Positions 1-9,765 of a stretch of DNA of 64,000 nucleotides are shown here, one piece after another (the first letter of the stretch is position 1; each line of letters begins with the position of its first letter). The stretch is from Pelomonas candidula (lineage in GTDB: Bacteria; Pseudomonadota; Gammaproteobacteria; Burkholderiales; Burkholderiaceae_C). The notes under the pieces are model-generated. The model saw only the letters and a list, made by a program, of their open reading frames with translations, ran no database searches and had not been told where the DNA came from. The stretch is from assembly GCF_043555985.1 (NCBI RefSeq), contig NZ_JBIGIC010000012.1, positions 1 to 64,000 of the forward strand. The letters run 5' to 3'. Made by a program: the position numbers and the translations under genes.

Positions 1-126
1 GCGACGAGGCGGGCTGACCGAGCTCAGCGCTACAGTTGTCCACAGCCGGCGTCAGCCGATGCCGGCCCCAAGCCCTGGGTCAAAGTTCAATCGGCAGGGT
101 GGGTCAAATTTAGATCGGCGCCAACA
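1..126. mobile_element. Terminal part of an IS21-like insertion sequence (partial)
   Basis: Two 19-bp direct repeats starting gggtcaaa and ending atcggc lie at 77-95 and 101-119 (16 of 19 identical), followed by a CA-3' end at 126. Read on the minus strand the end begins TGTTGGCGCC. Multiple subterminal repeats of this kind and TG...CA ends are typical of IS21-family elements. The element runs off the left edge; a stop codon at 15-17 could be the end of an istB gene, but too little is visible to say. The halogenase reading frame starts immediately after position 126, so this end probably marks the insertion point. Confidence 0.55.
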
Positions 127-1479
127 ATGCATACCGTCCTCGATCTCGACGAGAAGGAGTTCATGCAGGCCACCCAGGCCACCATCAAGCTGGGCATCAG
201 TTTCGAGAACTGGCGCAACATCGGCGAAAACTACATCCACTCCTTCGGCAGGACCGGCCAGGGACACTGGACGGCTGGCTTCCATCATTTCTGGCTGGAA
301 GCCAGGAAGCGCGGCCTGGCCAGCGACTATGGCGACTACTGCCTCGAATTGCGCGCGGCCCAGGACGACCGGTTCATGACGCTGCCGGACAACGGCATCA
401 ACTTCGCCTACCACTTCGACGCGGCCCTGTACGGCCAATTCATGCGCCGCTTCTCCGAAGCCCTTGGCGTGAAGCGCATCGAAGGCAAGATCGCCGAGGT
501 CCGTACCGATGCGCAAAGCGGCCACATCACCGGCTTGGCGCTGGCCAGTGGCGAGTTGATCGAAGGCGACTTCTTCGTCGACTGCACCGGCATGCGTTCG
601 CTGCTGCTGGGCGGCGCGCTGGGCGTGCCCTTCGAGAGCTGGCAGCACTGGCTGCCCTGCGACGGCGCCGTGGCCACGCAGACCACGCCGGCGCGCGATC
701 CGGTGCCCTACACCCGTGCCATCGCCCACCCCTGGGGCTGGCAATGGCAGATCCCCCTGCAGCACCGCGTGGGCCACGGCCTCGTCTACTGCAGCAAGTA
801 CCTGAGCGACGACGATGCAAAGGCGACGCTGCTCGCCAATGTGCAAGGGGAAGTGCTGCGCACGCCCAAGGTCATCAAGTTCACGCCGGGCCAACGCAAG
901 CAGGTGTGGAAGCACAACTGCGTCGGCATCGGTTTGTCGACCGGCTTCATCGAGCCACTGGAGTCGACCAGCATCCACCTGGTCCAGAAGGGCGTGACCC
1001 GCCTGATCGAGATGTTCCCGACCGACGGCATCTGCCAGAGCGATATCGACGAATACAACAACCAGACCAACGAGGCCATCGAAGTCGTCCGCAACTTCGT
1101 CGTGCTGCACTACAAGGTCACCAACCGCGACGACACGGAGTTCTGGCGCTACTGCCGCGACATGGACGTGCCTGAAAAGCTCCGGCATCGCATCCAGCTG
1201 TTCCGCGACACGGCCCGTGTCGTGATCGCGCCGCTGGAGCTGTTCGCCGAGAACTCTTGGGTGCAGGTAATGATGGGCCAGGGCATCACGCCCAAGGCCC
1301 ACCACCCGATCACCCGCCAGATGGCGAACGGCGATCTCGCGGATTTCCTGAACGGCATTCGCAAGGAGGTGGCGCGGACATTCGCGAAGCTACCCAAGCA
1401 CCAGGCCTGGCTCCAGAGCTTCTGCCCAGCGCCGGTGCCGGAGGACACCTCTGCGCGCTGGATGCCGGCAGGCCGGTGA
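127..1479 (+). pseudogene. Tryptophan halogenase, N-terminally truncated (FAD-binding region lost)
   Basis: The 450 residues match the flavin-dependent tryptophan halogenase family, which chlorinates or brominates aromatic rings using FADH2, O2 and halide. Visible family marks are the ATIKLGISFENW segment with the presumed catalytic lysine (K21), the GWxWxIP signature near residue 205, and GFIEPLEST with the presumed catalytic E279. Family members have about 60 further N-terminal residues containing the GxGxxG FAD-binding motif; these are absent, because the IS21-like end at 126 directly precedes the first ATG. There is no ribosome-binding site before that ATG. The frame is open upstream through the IS end, so a fusion peptide could be made, but a working enzyme is unlikely. 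The missing 5' part presumably lies beyond the element, outside the window. Confidence 0.8.
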
Positions 1480-1512
1480 ACGCGCCGGAGGCTGGGAAAG
1501 CAGCGGCAGCTT

Positions 1513-1549
1513 GTAGGTTGGGGTGAGCTTGCGAACCCCAACGCCCTAC
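1513..1549. repeat. REP-type palindrome with GTAG foot, adjacent to the RAYT gene
   Basis: A GTAG tetranucleotide (1513-1516) is followed by a perfect 8-bp stem, GTTGGGGT (1517-1524) and ACCCCAAC (1535-1542), with a 10-base loop, and then CTAC (1546-1549). A GTAG foot next to an imperfect palindrome is the hallmark of REP elements bound by RAYT transposases, and the element overlaps the stop codon of the RAYT-like gene. The core GGTTGGGGTGAGC is a sequence I recognise as dispersed in proteobacterial genomes. It may also act as a terminator between the two converging genes. Confidence 0.65.
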
Positions 1550-2217
1550 TCGCCCGCATCCATCTCCACGCCGCTCACGCTCGCCCACGAAGCATCGACG
1601 ACACCATCGCGAATGAAGCGATGAATGCTGGAGCGCGGCCAGTCGGCGGCTCGCTCGACCCAGCCATGCTTGACCGGATTGAAATGGATGTAGTCCACAT
1701 GCCGCTCGAAGTCAGCGTCGGCGCGGACGAGGTGTTCCCAGTAGGGCCGCTGCCAGAGCCCTCGTTCGCCCTTGGAAGCACGGCTTGCGCTGATATGCGT
1801 TCGCCTTGCGGTATCCGCCGCGAGAAACCTTGCTTGATGCAGCATGAGGCGCGTGGCGAAGTCAGCGTCTTCGCGCGGCAATGTCATCAGCAGGTGCAGG
1901 TGGTCGGGCAGCACGCAAATCGCGTCCATCTCGAACGGACGTGACCGGCGCACCGTGCGGAAGCTGTCGCGCAGCGCGTCGATGTGGTCCGTCAGCAGGC
2001 TGCCACTGCGGTCAGCCGCATTCAGCAACCTACCGAGCTGGCTGACGAAGGTCAGTGAGCCCTGCGACAAGGCTGCTCGGAACTCACCGAACATCGGCCG
2101 GCAGTGCACCGGCCGTGGCATCGAGACAGATGCATTCGCATCGCCCATCGCAGCTTCGGCGATGAGGCCGCCCGTCATGATCAGCGGCGGTTTTCGCCGA
2201 AGTCGTCGTGGCGGCAA
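1546..2217 (-). CDS. REP-associated tyrosine transposase (RAYT) fused to a urease alpha-subunit fragment
   Basis: Residues 61-205 are a Y1/TnpA_REP-type domain: the HLH metal-binding motif (H106, H108) and the YIHFNPVKHG motif with the presumed nucleophile Y176. RAYTs process single-stranded REP palindromes. Residues 9-60 are instead a UreC fragment, 38 of 52 residues identical to residues about 449-500 of the urease alpha subunit encoded at 3266-4984, joined in frame at LTFVSQ, which replaces the usual first beta-strand of a RAYT. The listed start is TTG; an internal ATG (residue 14) is also possible, and neither has a clear ribosome-binding site. The chimera may be inactive. A matching REP palindrome lies at the stop codon. 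Confidence 0.75.
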   Translation of the reverse strand: MPPRRLRRKPPLIMTGGLIAEAAMGDANASVSMPRPVHCRPMFGEFRAALSQGSLTFVSQLGRLLNAADRSGSLLTDHIDALRDSFRTVRRSRPFEMDAICVLPDHLHLLMTLPREDADFATRLMLHQARFLAADTARRTHISASRASKGERGLWQRPYWEHLVRADADFERHVDYIHFNPVKHGWVERAADWPRSSIHRFIRDGVVDASWASVSGVEMDAGE

Positions 2218-2406
2218 CCCGCGTTCAGAAGGCTCCTCACCCCTAGAACCGTATGCCGTGAAGGCGGGACAGCCAAGGCAACGGGCAATTGCTAGCCTGC
2301 GCTCGTGGATGTTCTAACTGACGTATCCGGCGCAAGGTGTGCGAATGGAGCGGTCAGGACTGGCATTCGCCAAGGTCTGACTCAATTCAATATCAAGGAG
2401 CGCATG

Positions 2407-3138
2407 ATGCGAATTTGCAAAGCGGCCAGGACGCTGGCCGTCATAACAAGCGTACTGACTGCACAGGCTCTCGTGCCTGTGACAGCAGTCGCGAACCCGG
2501 CGCCTGTTGGGGCGCTACAACCGCTGCCGCTTCAGGGCGGTGGCAAGCTGGGCGGGTCCATGACGCTCAACGCCACAGGCACGGGCCTGGCCAGTTGGAA
2601 CTTCGAGGTCACGGCCGGCACTTACGGCGGCTTCAATTTCACCGACTTCGTCTACGACACGACCAATTCCGTGGCGACGCTCAACCCGCTGCTCGTGTAC
2701 GGCGGCAAGCAATTGACGACCCTGAACATCCGCACCAACGACTATCCCGGCACGAGCGGCAGCCACAACATGGCGCTGATCTTTGAAGAAATTCCGTCGA
2801 CGATTCCCGGCGCTGGGCTGCTGCTCAGCGTGTGCGGCGCCACGCTGAACTGCCTCGATACCGGCAGCGGCATCGCACTGGAGTCGGGTGAAGGCGTTTC
2901 GAATCCCACGCCCGGCAGTCCCTTCGGCGTTGCGTTCCGGAACATCACGGGCGGATATCTGACCGTGTCGGACCCGCCCGGCTCCATCTCGCTCAATTTC
3001 ACGGCAGACCCCGTCCTGATCCCGGTCTCGGGAGGCGGTGGTACGGTGCCCGAACCCGCAACGCTGGGACTGGCGAGCCTGGGCTTGGCGCTGGCGCTGT
3101 ACGTCCCGCGTCGTCGCCGGCACCCGACGTCGTCGTGA
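2407..3138 (+). CDS. PEP-CTERM sorting domain-containing protein
   Basis: A secreted protein of 243 residues. It has an N-terminal signal peptide (about residues 1-32) and a C-terminal PEP-CTERM signal: VPEP at 214-217, a hydrophobic helix, then an arginine cluster. Such proteins are cleaved and anchored or released by exosortase and often accompany exopolysaccharide production; the body of this one matches no function I recognise. The ATG at 2407 is chosen because AAGGAG lies six bases upstream (2395-2400); an adjacent ATG at 2404 is possible, and the longer open frame from 2305 lacks a signal peptide at its start. No exosortase gene is in the window. It converges on ureC and has no operon partner. 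Confidence 0.8.
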   Translation: MRICKAARTLAVITSVLTAQALVPVTAVANPAPVGALQPLPLQGGGKLGGSMTLNATGTGLASWNFEVTAGTYGGFNFTDFVYDTTNSVATLNPLLVYGGKQLTTLNIRTNDYPGTSGSHNMALIFEEIPSTIPGAGLLLSVCGATLNCLDTGSGIALESGEGVSNPTPGSPFGVAFRNITGGYLTVSDPPGSISLNFTADPVLIPVSGGGGTVPEPATLGLASLGLALALYVPRRRRHPTSS

Positions 3139-3265
3139 ATCACGTTCGCCGGGGCTCGGCGCTGGGAGCTGGCCGGTAAGGGCTTGTCCAGCGCCCCGCC
3201 CCGGCTTGCAACCGGCAGCCGCCTGCCCGCGCAGACGCCACAGCAAGCGCCGCCAGAGGCCGCAC

Positions 3266-4980
<1,715 letters not shown>

Positions 4981-4984
<4 letters not shown>

Positions 4985-5286
4985 AGTTTTCCCTGGACGA
5001 GGCCGCGGAAGCCCCACACGGCGCGGTCGCCGCCGAGGTCGACGAGCTCGACAGTGCGCGTCTGCCCGGGCTCGAAGCGCACGGCAGTGCCGCTGCAGAT
5101 GTTGAGGCGCATGCCGCGCGCGGCGTCGCGGTCGAAGCCGAGGGCCGCGTTGGTCTCGGCGAAGTGGTAGTGCGAGCCCACCTGGATGGGCCGGGTGCCG
5201 GTGTTGGCGACCTTGAGGGTCAGCGTGCGGCGGCCGGGGTTGAGTTCGTGCTCGCCGTCGGCGGTGATCAGCTCGCCGGGGATCAT
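4981..5286 (-). CDS. ureB: Urease subunit beta
   Basis: A 101-residue structural subunit of the urease heterotrimer. It starts MIPGELITADGE and contains GSHYHFAETNAALGFDR, both diagnostic. The start at 5286 overlaps by one base (TGATG) with the stop of the small upstream ORF, and the stop overlaps the ureC start, so translation is probably coupled. A longer open frame upstream to 5364 has no urease similarity and was not used. Confidence 0.96.
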
Positions 5287-5453
5287 CACTTGCGGCCCTG
5301 GGTGAGCCACCACACGGCCACGCCGGCCACGGCGACGAGGGCCATCAGGCCGGCACTGTCCCAACCGTGAACATGCGGGCCGGCCATGCCGTGGCCGTCG
5401 TGGGCCATGGCGGAGGCGCCGATCAGGGGAAGCAACAGAAGCATCTTGCGCAT
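5286..5453 (-). CDS. Small His-rich membrane protein inside the urease operon
   Basis: A 55-residue ORF between ureA and ureB. It has an N-terminal signal-like segment (MRKMLLLLPLIGASAMA), a histidine-rich stretch (HDGHGMAGPHVHGWD, five histidines) and one predicted transmembrane helix (about residues 34-50), ending LTQGRK. The ATG at 5453 lies nine bases after the ureA stop codon, and its stop is coupled to ureB by a TGATG overlap. This tight packing argues it is translated. The histidines suggest metal binding, possibly nickel at the membrane or periplasm, but that is inference; I do not recognise a characterised family. Similar small ORFs at this site would support function. Confidence 0.65.
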   Translation of the reverse strand: MRKMLLLLPLIGASAMAHDGHGMAGPHVHGWDSAGLMALVAVAGVAVWWLTQGRK

Positions 5454-5462
5454 GGGAAGGCC

Positions 5463-5765
5463 TCAGGCAATGGGTTGGTGGACGGTGACGAGCTTGGTGC
5501 CGTCCGGGAAGGTGGCCTCGACCTGGATCTCCGGGATCATCTCGGCGATGCCGTCCATGACGTCGGCGCGTGTCAGCACGGTGCGGCCGTCGCTCATCAG
5601 CTCGGCAACGGTCTTGCCGTCGCGGGCGCCTTCGAGGATGGCGGCGCTGATGAGCGCCACGGCCTCGGGGTAGTTGAGCTTCAGGCCGCGGGCCTTGCGG
5701 CGCTCGGCGAGCAGCGCTGCCGTGAACAGCAGCAGCTTGTCCTTCTCACGTGGAGTTAATTCCAT
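5463..5765 (-). CDS. ureA: Urease subunit gamma
   Basis: A 100-residue structural subunit, first gene of the urease operon. It starts MELTPREKDKLLLFTAALLAERR and ends with the family's VTVHQPIA. Length and sequence are complete. The usual upstream neighbour ureD (urease accessory protein) is absent; the next gene upstream on this strand is a nitroreductase after a 78-base gap, which presumably holds any urease promoter. Confidence 0.96.
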   Translation of the reverse strand: MELTPREKDKLLLFTAALLAERRKARGLKLNYPEAVALISAAILEGARDGKTVAELMSDGRTVLTRADVMDGIAEMIPEIQVEATFPDGTKLVTVHQPIA

Positions 5766-5843
5766 CTCGCTTCGCTCGATTCTTTTCAGTTAGCACGTGC
5801 GGCCGCCAAGGCCGGCCGAGCTCTAGGTGTCAGTTCCATGGTG

Positions 5844-6425
5844 TCAGGGCTTGCAAGGCGGATGCCAATCTTGCATCACGTCGGTGGCGGAGGGCTTGCG
5901 GGCGAGGCCGGAAGGCTTGCGGGCTGGCGTGCCCAGCGCGATCCAGCCCACCAGCGTCTCGCCTGGTGCGCAGAACGCCGCGGCGATGGCCGGGTGGCGG
6001 ACCTTGGCGCCGCTGAGCATCTTGCCGCCGAAGCCCAGCGCGTGCGCCGCCGTCAGGAAGTTGGCGACAGCGCCGCCCAGCGCCGCCCACTGCTCGTGGG
6101 CCGGCACCTGCGGATGCCCCAAGTCGATGCGCGCGATGACGGCGACGGTGACCGGCGGCCGCAGCGCGCGTTCGGCATCCAGCGCGGCGCCGTCCTCGCC
6201 CTTGCCGGCCTCGCGGGCCGCGTCAGCGAACAGGTCGGCCATGGCCTGCTTCGCAGCACCTCGCACCAATTTGAAGCGGTAAGGCACCAATTCGGCGTGG
6301 TCCGGTGCACGCAGTGCGGCCTGCGCCATCAGCGCGAGCTGGGCGTCGTCGGGGCCGGGCTCGACGAGGTGCTTGGGGCCGACCGAGTAACGGGTCAGCA
6401 GCGTATCGAGGGCAGAGTCGGTCAT
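5844..6425 (-). CDS. Nitroreductase family protein (YdjA-like)
   Basis: A 193-residue FMN-dependent NAD(P)H oxidoreductase of the nitroreductase fold. The pattern RAPDHAELVPYRF near the N-terminus, the GGAVANFLTAAHALGFGGKMLSGA segment and the C-terminal VGWIALGTP match the YdjA subgroup. The ATG at 6425 overlaps the stop of the upstream permease gene as ATGA, so it is translationally coupled to the ABC transporter. Its substrate is unknown; in this context it might reduce an oxyanion or quinone, but nothing in the sequence shows that. Confidence 0.85.
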   Translation of the reverse strand: MTDSALDTLLTRYSVGPKHLVEPGPDDAQLALMAQAALRAPDHAELVPYRFKLVRGAAKQAMADLFADAAREAGKGEDGAALDAERALRPPVTVAVIARIDLGHPQVPAHEQWAALGGAVANFLTAAHALGFGGKMLSGAKVRHPAIAAAFCAPGETLVGWIALGTPARKPSGLARKPSATDVMQDWHPPCKP

Positions 6426-7273
6426 CGGGTCAGGCCTTGTCTCAGGCGCCAGGACAGGGCATCCACCAGCGCCACGAGCAGCATCATCGCCGCCAGCACG
6501 GTGCAGGTCTCGTGCATCTGGAACAGGCCCAGGTGGTAGCTCAGCATCTGCCCCAGGCCGCCGGCACCGACGACGCCCATCACGCTGGCCGCGCGGATGT
6601 TGTTCTCCCAGCGGTAGAGCGTGTAGCTGGCCAGCTGCGGCAGCGTCTGCGGCAGTGTGGCGAACAGCCACACGCGCACCGCGCCGACGCCGCGCTGGCG
6701 CAGCGCGAGGGCGGCGTCGGGCGGCGCGTTCTCGAAGCTCTCGGCGAACAGCCGGCCCAGCACGCCGCTGGTGTGCAGCGCCAGCGCCAGCGTGCCCGGC
6801 AGCGGGCCCAGGCCGGCGAGGATGAGCAGCTGCACGGCCCAGACCAGCTCCGGCACGCTGCGCAGCGCGTTCAGCACCAGCCGGGCCGCCGCACGCGTCA
6901 CGCCGCGGCCGGCCGCCGGCAGCGCCAACAGCAGGCCGCCGACGACGGCCAGCGCCGTGCCCAGCGCCGACATCGCCAGCGTCTCCAGCAGCGCCCAGCC
7001 GGTCTTGGCGAGAAAGCCCGGCGCCGTCTCGGGCGGGAAGAAGCCGCCGACGAAACGGCCCATGTCCCCCAGCGCCTGAGGGCCGAGGAAGGCGGCCCAC
7101 TGCAGGTCCAGCGACACGAAGCTCGCGACGACGAGGACAACCAGGCCCAGCAGCACGGCGGCGGTGGAAAGCCTCGGCGCCGCTCGGCCGCCCGGAGGCG
7201 CCGACGCCCCCTCGGGGGGCAGCGAACGAAGTGAGCGTGGGGGCTGCGTCAATCGAGCCTCCCACGCAGCCAT
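6422..7273 (-). CDS. PhnE-type ABC transporter permease (second copy)
   Basis: A 283-residue inner-membrane permease of the phosphonate-type (PhnE) family, with about six hydrophobic segments and the permease signature region LYRWENNIRAASVMGVVGAGGLGQ, which contacts the ATPase. It pairs with the permease at 7249-8067, overlapping it by 25 bases, to form a heterodimeric channel. Its first 35 residues (PPRSLRSLPPEGASAPPGG and flanks) are encoded by a palindromic intergenic-type repeat, so the functional start may once have lain further downstream. The likely substrate is a selenium oxyanion or phosphonate. Confidence 0.88.
   Translation of the reverse strand: MAAWEARLTQPPRSLRSLPPEGASAPPGGRAAPRLSTAAVLLGLVVLVVASFVSLDLQWAAFLGPQALGDMGRFVGGFFPPETAPGFLAKTGWALLETLAMSALGTALAVVGGLLLALPAAGRGVTRAAARLVLNALRSVPELVWAVQLLILAGLGPLPGTLALALHTSGVLGRLFAESFENAPPDAALALRQRGVGAVRVWLFATLPQTLPQLASYTLYRWENNIRAASVMGVVGAGGLGQMLSYHLGLFQMHETCTVLAAMMLLVALVDALSWRLRQGLTR
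7166..7245. repeat. Palindromic mosaic repeat embedded in a coding region
   Basis: Contains GCCCCC (7206-7211) paired with GGGGGC (7215-7220), followed by agcgaacgaagtgagcgt and GGGGGC. The same motif set (CCCCCACGCTCACTTCGTTCGC then CCCCGAGGGG on the other strand) is a dispersed intergenic element in Burkholderiales genomes, as I recall it. Here it lies within the 5' coding part of the second permease gene instead of between genes. Confidence 0.5.
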
Positions 7274-8067
7274 CGGCTGAACGCGTCGCTGGCCATCACC
7301 AACGCGATGAACACCAGCAGGATGGTGCTGACTTCCGAGCCGGCGAACATCTTGGACGCGCTGTCCAGCAGCTGCCCCAGCCCGCCCGCGCCGACGAAAC
7401 CCAGCACGACGGACGAGCGCACCGCGCACTCCCAGCGGTAGACGGTGTAGCTCAGCAGCTCGGGCAGGCAGCCGGGCAGCGCGCCGAACAGCAGCGCCTG
7501 CAGCCGGCCGGCTCCGCCGCGCAGCAGCGCCTGCGTGGGCGCGGGGTCGGCGCTCTCCAGGATCTCGGCGTAGACCTTGCCCAGCATGCCGCCGTAGGCG
7601 ATGGCGATGGCCAGCACGCCGGCCGTGGGCCCCAGGCCCACGACGCGCACGAACACCAGCGCCCACACCAGCTCGGGGATGGAGCGCAGCGCCACCAGCA
7701 GCGCCCGCACCGCGCGGCGCAGCCAGCGCGCCGGACCGGGGCGCCCCTCCAGCGTGCTGGCGGACAGCCGCGCCGTGGCCAGCAGCGCCGTGGGCACGGC
7801 GATAGCGAGCGCCAGCGTCATGCCGGACGTGGCGATGGCGACGGTGCGCCAGGTCTCGCGCGCCAGCTCGGCCAGGAAGGCGGCCTCCACGCGCGGCGGA
7901 AAGAACTGCGCGAGGTAGCGGCCGGTGAAGCGCAGGCTGCGCTCGTCCAGCAGCGTCCACGGCTTGAACTCGGCCAGCACCAGCAGCGGCCAGGCCAGCA
8001 CGAGGGCGGCCAGCAGCAGCGCCCAGCGGCGTGCCAGGGCGGGGTCGCGCAATGTCATCGCCGGCAT
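7249..8067 (-). CDS. PhnE-type ABC transporter permease (first copy)
   Basis: A 272-residue inner-membrane permease with a first transmembrane helix at about residues 13-31, a further set of hydrophobic helices and the conserved VYRWECAVRSSVVLGFVGAGGLGQ loop. The start (ATG at 8067) overlaps the ATPase gene's stop as ATGA. Together with the second permease, ATPase and binding protein it forms a complete PhnDCEE-type importer. It is homologous to the downstream permease, evidently an ancient duplication. Confidence 0.88.
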   Translation of the reverse strand: MPAMTLRDPALARRWALLLAALVLAWPLLVLAEFKPWTLLDERSLRFTGRYLAQFFPPRVEAAFLAELARETWRTVAIATSGMTLALAIAVPTALLATARLSASTLEGRPGPARWLRRAVRALLVALRSIPELVWALVFVRVVGLGPTAGVLAIAIAYGGMLGKVYAEILESADPAPTQALLRGGAGRLQALLFGALPGCLPELLSYTVYRWECAVRSSVVLGFVGAGGLGQLLDSASKMFAGSEVSTILLVFIALVMASDAFSRWLRGRLD

Positions 8068-8873
8068 CAGCGACACATCGCCTGCGGCAGCGGCACCGGC
8101 TGGGGCAGCGGCGCGATCTCCGGCGGCGCCTCGTCCTGACTGCGGTAGAGCTCCTCCAGCAGGTCTTCGTCGATGGCGTCGGGCGGGCCGTCGTAGACGA
8201 CGCGGCCGGCGCGCAGCGCGACGACGCGCGGGAAGTGCTTCAGCGCCAGGTCCACCTGATGCAGGCTGCACACCAGCGCCGCCCCGCGCGCGGCGGCTTC
8301 GCGGCGCAGCACGGTCAGCGTCATCCCGGCACGGGCCGGGTCCAGCGCGGCCAGCGGCTCGTCGGCCAGCCACAGGCGCGACTCGGACACCAGCAGCCGC
8401 GCCAGGCCCACACGCTGGCGCTCGCCGCCGGAGAGGCGGTCCACGCGCAGCCACAGCTTATCGGGCAGGCCCAGCTGCTCCAGCGCGGCCTGGGCCAGCG
8501 GCGCATCCGGCGGGCTCCACAGCGTGCGCAGGCTGCGCGCCAGCGACATGCCCGGCAGCCGCGCCGCCAGCACCGCCACGGCCACGCGCTGGCGCGGCGG
8601 CAGCGGTGGCTGCTGCGGTGCCAAGGCGATGCCGGCGCGCAGGCGCTGGCGCTCGCCACGACTGCGCGCCCACGGCTCGTCGCCGTCCAGCGTGAACCGG
8701 CCGGCCAGCGGCGCCTGCATCAGCGCGAGCAGGTTCAGCAGCGTCGTCTTGCCCGCGCCCGACGCGCCAATGACGGCCAGCGGCTCGCCCTTCGCGATGG
8801 CGAGGTTGACGCCGTTCAGCACCCGCACCGTGCCGCCCAGCGCGGCGGCGTCGATGCCGGACAGCTCGATCAC
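8067..8873 (-). CDS. PhnC-type ABC transporter ATP-binding protein
   Basis: The 268-residue ATPase of the importer. Walker A is GASGAGKTT at 36-44, the ABC signature is LSGGERQR, and Walker B with the catalytic glutamate is LWLADEP; the H-loop is CSLHQVD. It starts with GTG at 8873, overlapping the binding-protein stop as GTGA. The C-terminus after about residue 250 is a proline-rich tail without a known role. Confidence 0.9.
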   Translation of the reverse strand: MIELSGIDAAALGGTVRVLNGVNLAIAKGEPLAVIGASGAGKTTLLNLLALMQAPLAGRFTLDGDEPWARSRGERQRLRAGIALAPQQPPLPPRQRVAVAVLAARLPGMSLARSLRTLWSPPDAPLAQAALEQLGLPDKLWLRVDRLSGGERQRVGLARLLVSESRLWLADEPLAALDPARAGMTLTVLRREAAARGAALVCSLHQVDLALKHFPRVVALRAGRVVYDGPPDAIDEDLLEELYRSQDEAPPEIAPLPQPVPLPQAMCR

Positions 8874-9739
8874 TTCAACAGGCCCGCGTTCTCGGCGGCG
8901 GCCTTGATGCCGGTGTAGTTCTCGGGCTTGGTCGGCACGAACTTCGTCGCACGCTGCAGGCCCAGGATCTCCTTGCCCTGCGGCGTGTTCGGGTCCAGTG
9001 CCAGGAAGGCGGCCTTGATCTTGTCCTGCAGCGCCTGCGGCATGTCGGCATGGACGGACCAGTTGTAGTCGAAGTAAGGCGGCGTCGTGTAGAAGACCTT
9101 GACCTGGCTCGTGTCCACCTTCTTGTCGGCGACGAACTTCTCCCACACCGAGATGTTCAGCGCGCCGGCATCCACCTTGCCGCTGGCCACGGCGGCAATG
9201 GTCGCGTCGTGCGCGCCGCTGAAGGCCACGCGCTTGAGGTCCGTGTCGGGATTGATCTTCGCGGCCAGCAGGTAGCTGCGCGGCATCAGGTGGCCCGAGG
9301 TGCTGCTCTGCGAGCCGAAGGACAGCGTCTTGCCTTTCAGGTCTTCCAGCTTGTTGATGCCGCTGGCCTTGTCGGTGATGAAGACGGAGCGGAACTTCTC
9401 GTCCTCCTCGCGCTGCACCAGCGGCACGATCTTGCCGCCCGAGCGCACGCTGGCCTGCACGAAGGTGAAGCCGCCGAACCAGGCCAGGTCGATCTTCTTG
9501 CTGACGACGGTTTCGACGGCGGCGGCGTAGTCGGTCACCGGCGTCCATTCGACCTTCATGCCCAGCTTGCTCTCCAGGTACTGGCCCAGCGGCGCGAACT
9601 TGCGCGCCAGCTCGGTGGGGGACTCGTCGGGGATGGCCGTCACGCGCAGCACCTGCTGGGCCTGCGCCGCCACGCCGGCCAGCGCCAGCGACATCACCAC
9701 ACCGCGCGCCAGACTGGCGACGACACGAGAGAGGGCCAT
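8870..9739 (-). CDS. PhnD-like periplasmic binding protein, putative selenate ABC transporter
   Basis: A 289-residue periplasmic substrate-binding protein with a cleavable signal peptide (to about residue 28, AQAQQ). LRVTAIPDESPTELARKF, the DLAWFGGFTFVQA block and QSSTSGHLMPR are typical of the PhnD superfamily and, from memory, of the subgroup annotated as putative selenate ABC transporter binding protein. The genomic setting supports this: tRNA-Sec, selB, selA and the selenoprotein fdnG lie just upstream on the same strand. Phosphonate, phosphite or another oxyanion remains possible. It is the first transporter gene, separated from the DsrE-like gene by 26 bases carrying the ribosome-binding site AGGAG. 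Confidence 0.85.
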   Translation of the reverse strand: MALSRVVASLARGVVMSLALAGVAAQAQQVLRVTAIPDESPTELARKFAPLGQYLESKLGMKVEWTPVTDYAAAVETVVSKKIDLAWFGGFTFVQASVRSGGKIVPLVQREEDEKFRSVFITDKASGINKLEDLKGKTLSFGSQSSTSGHLMPRSYLLAAKINPDTDLKRVAFSGAHDATIAAVASGKVDAGALNISVWEKFVADKKVDTSQVKVFYTTPPYFDYNWSVHADMPQALQDKIKAAFLALDPNTPQGKEILGLQRATKFVPTKPENYTGIKAAAENAGLLK

Positions 9740-9765
9740 GTGAATTCTCCTGAGGGGTTGAGGTG

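Noticed and set aside
127..1479. Intact tryptophan halogenase starting at 127
   Set aside because: No ribosome-binding site, no FAD GxGxxG motif and an IS end immediately upstream.
6422..9739. Confident phosphonate utilisation (phn) assignment for the ABC transporter
   Set aside because: No C-P lyase or phosphonatase genes are near, and the selenium genes make a selenium oxyanion more likely; substrate left open.
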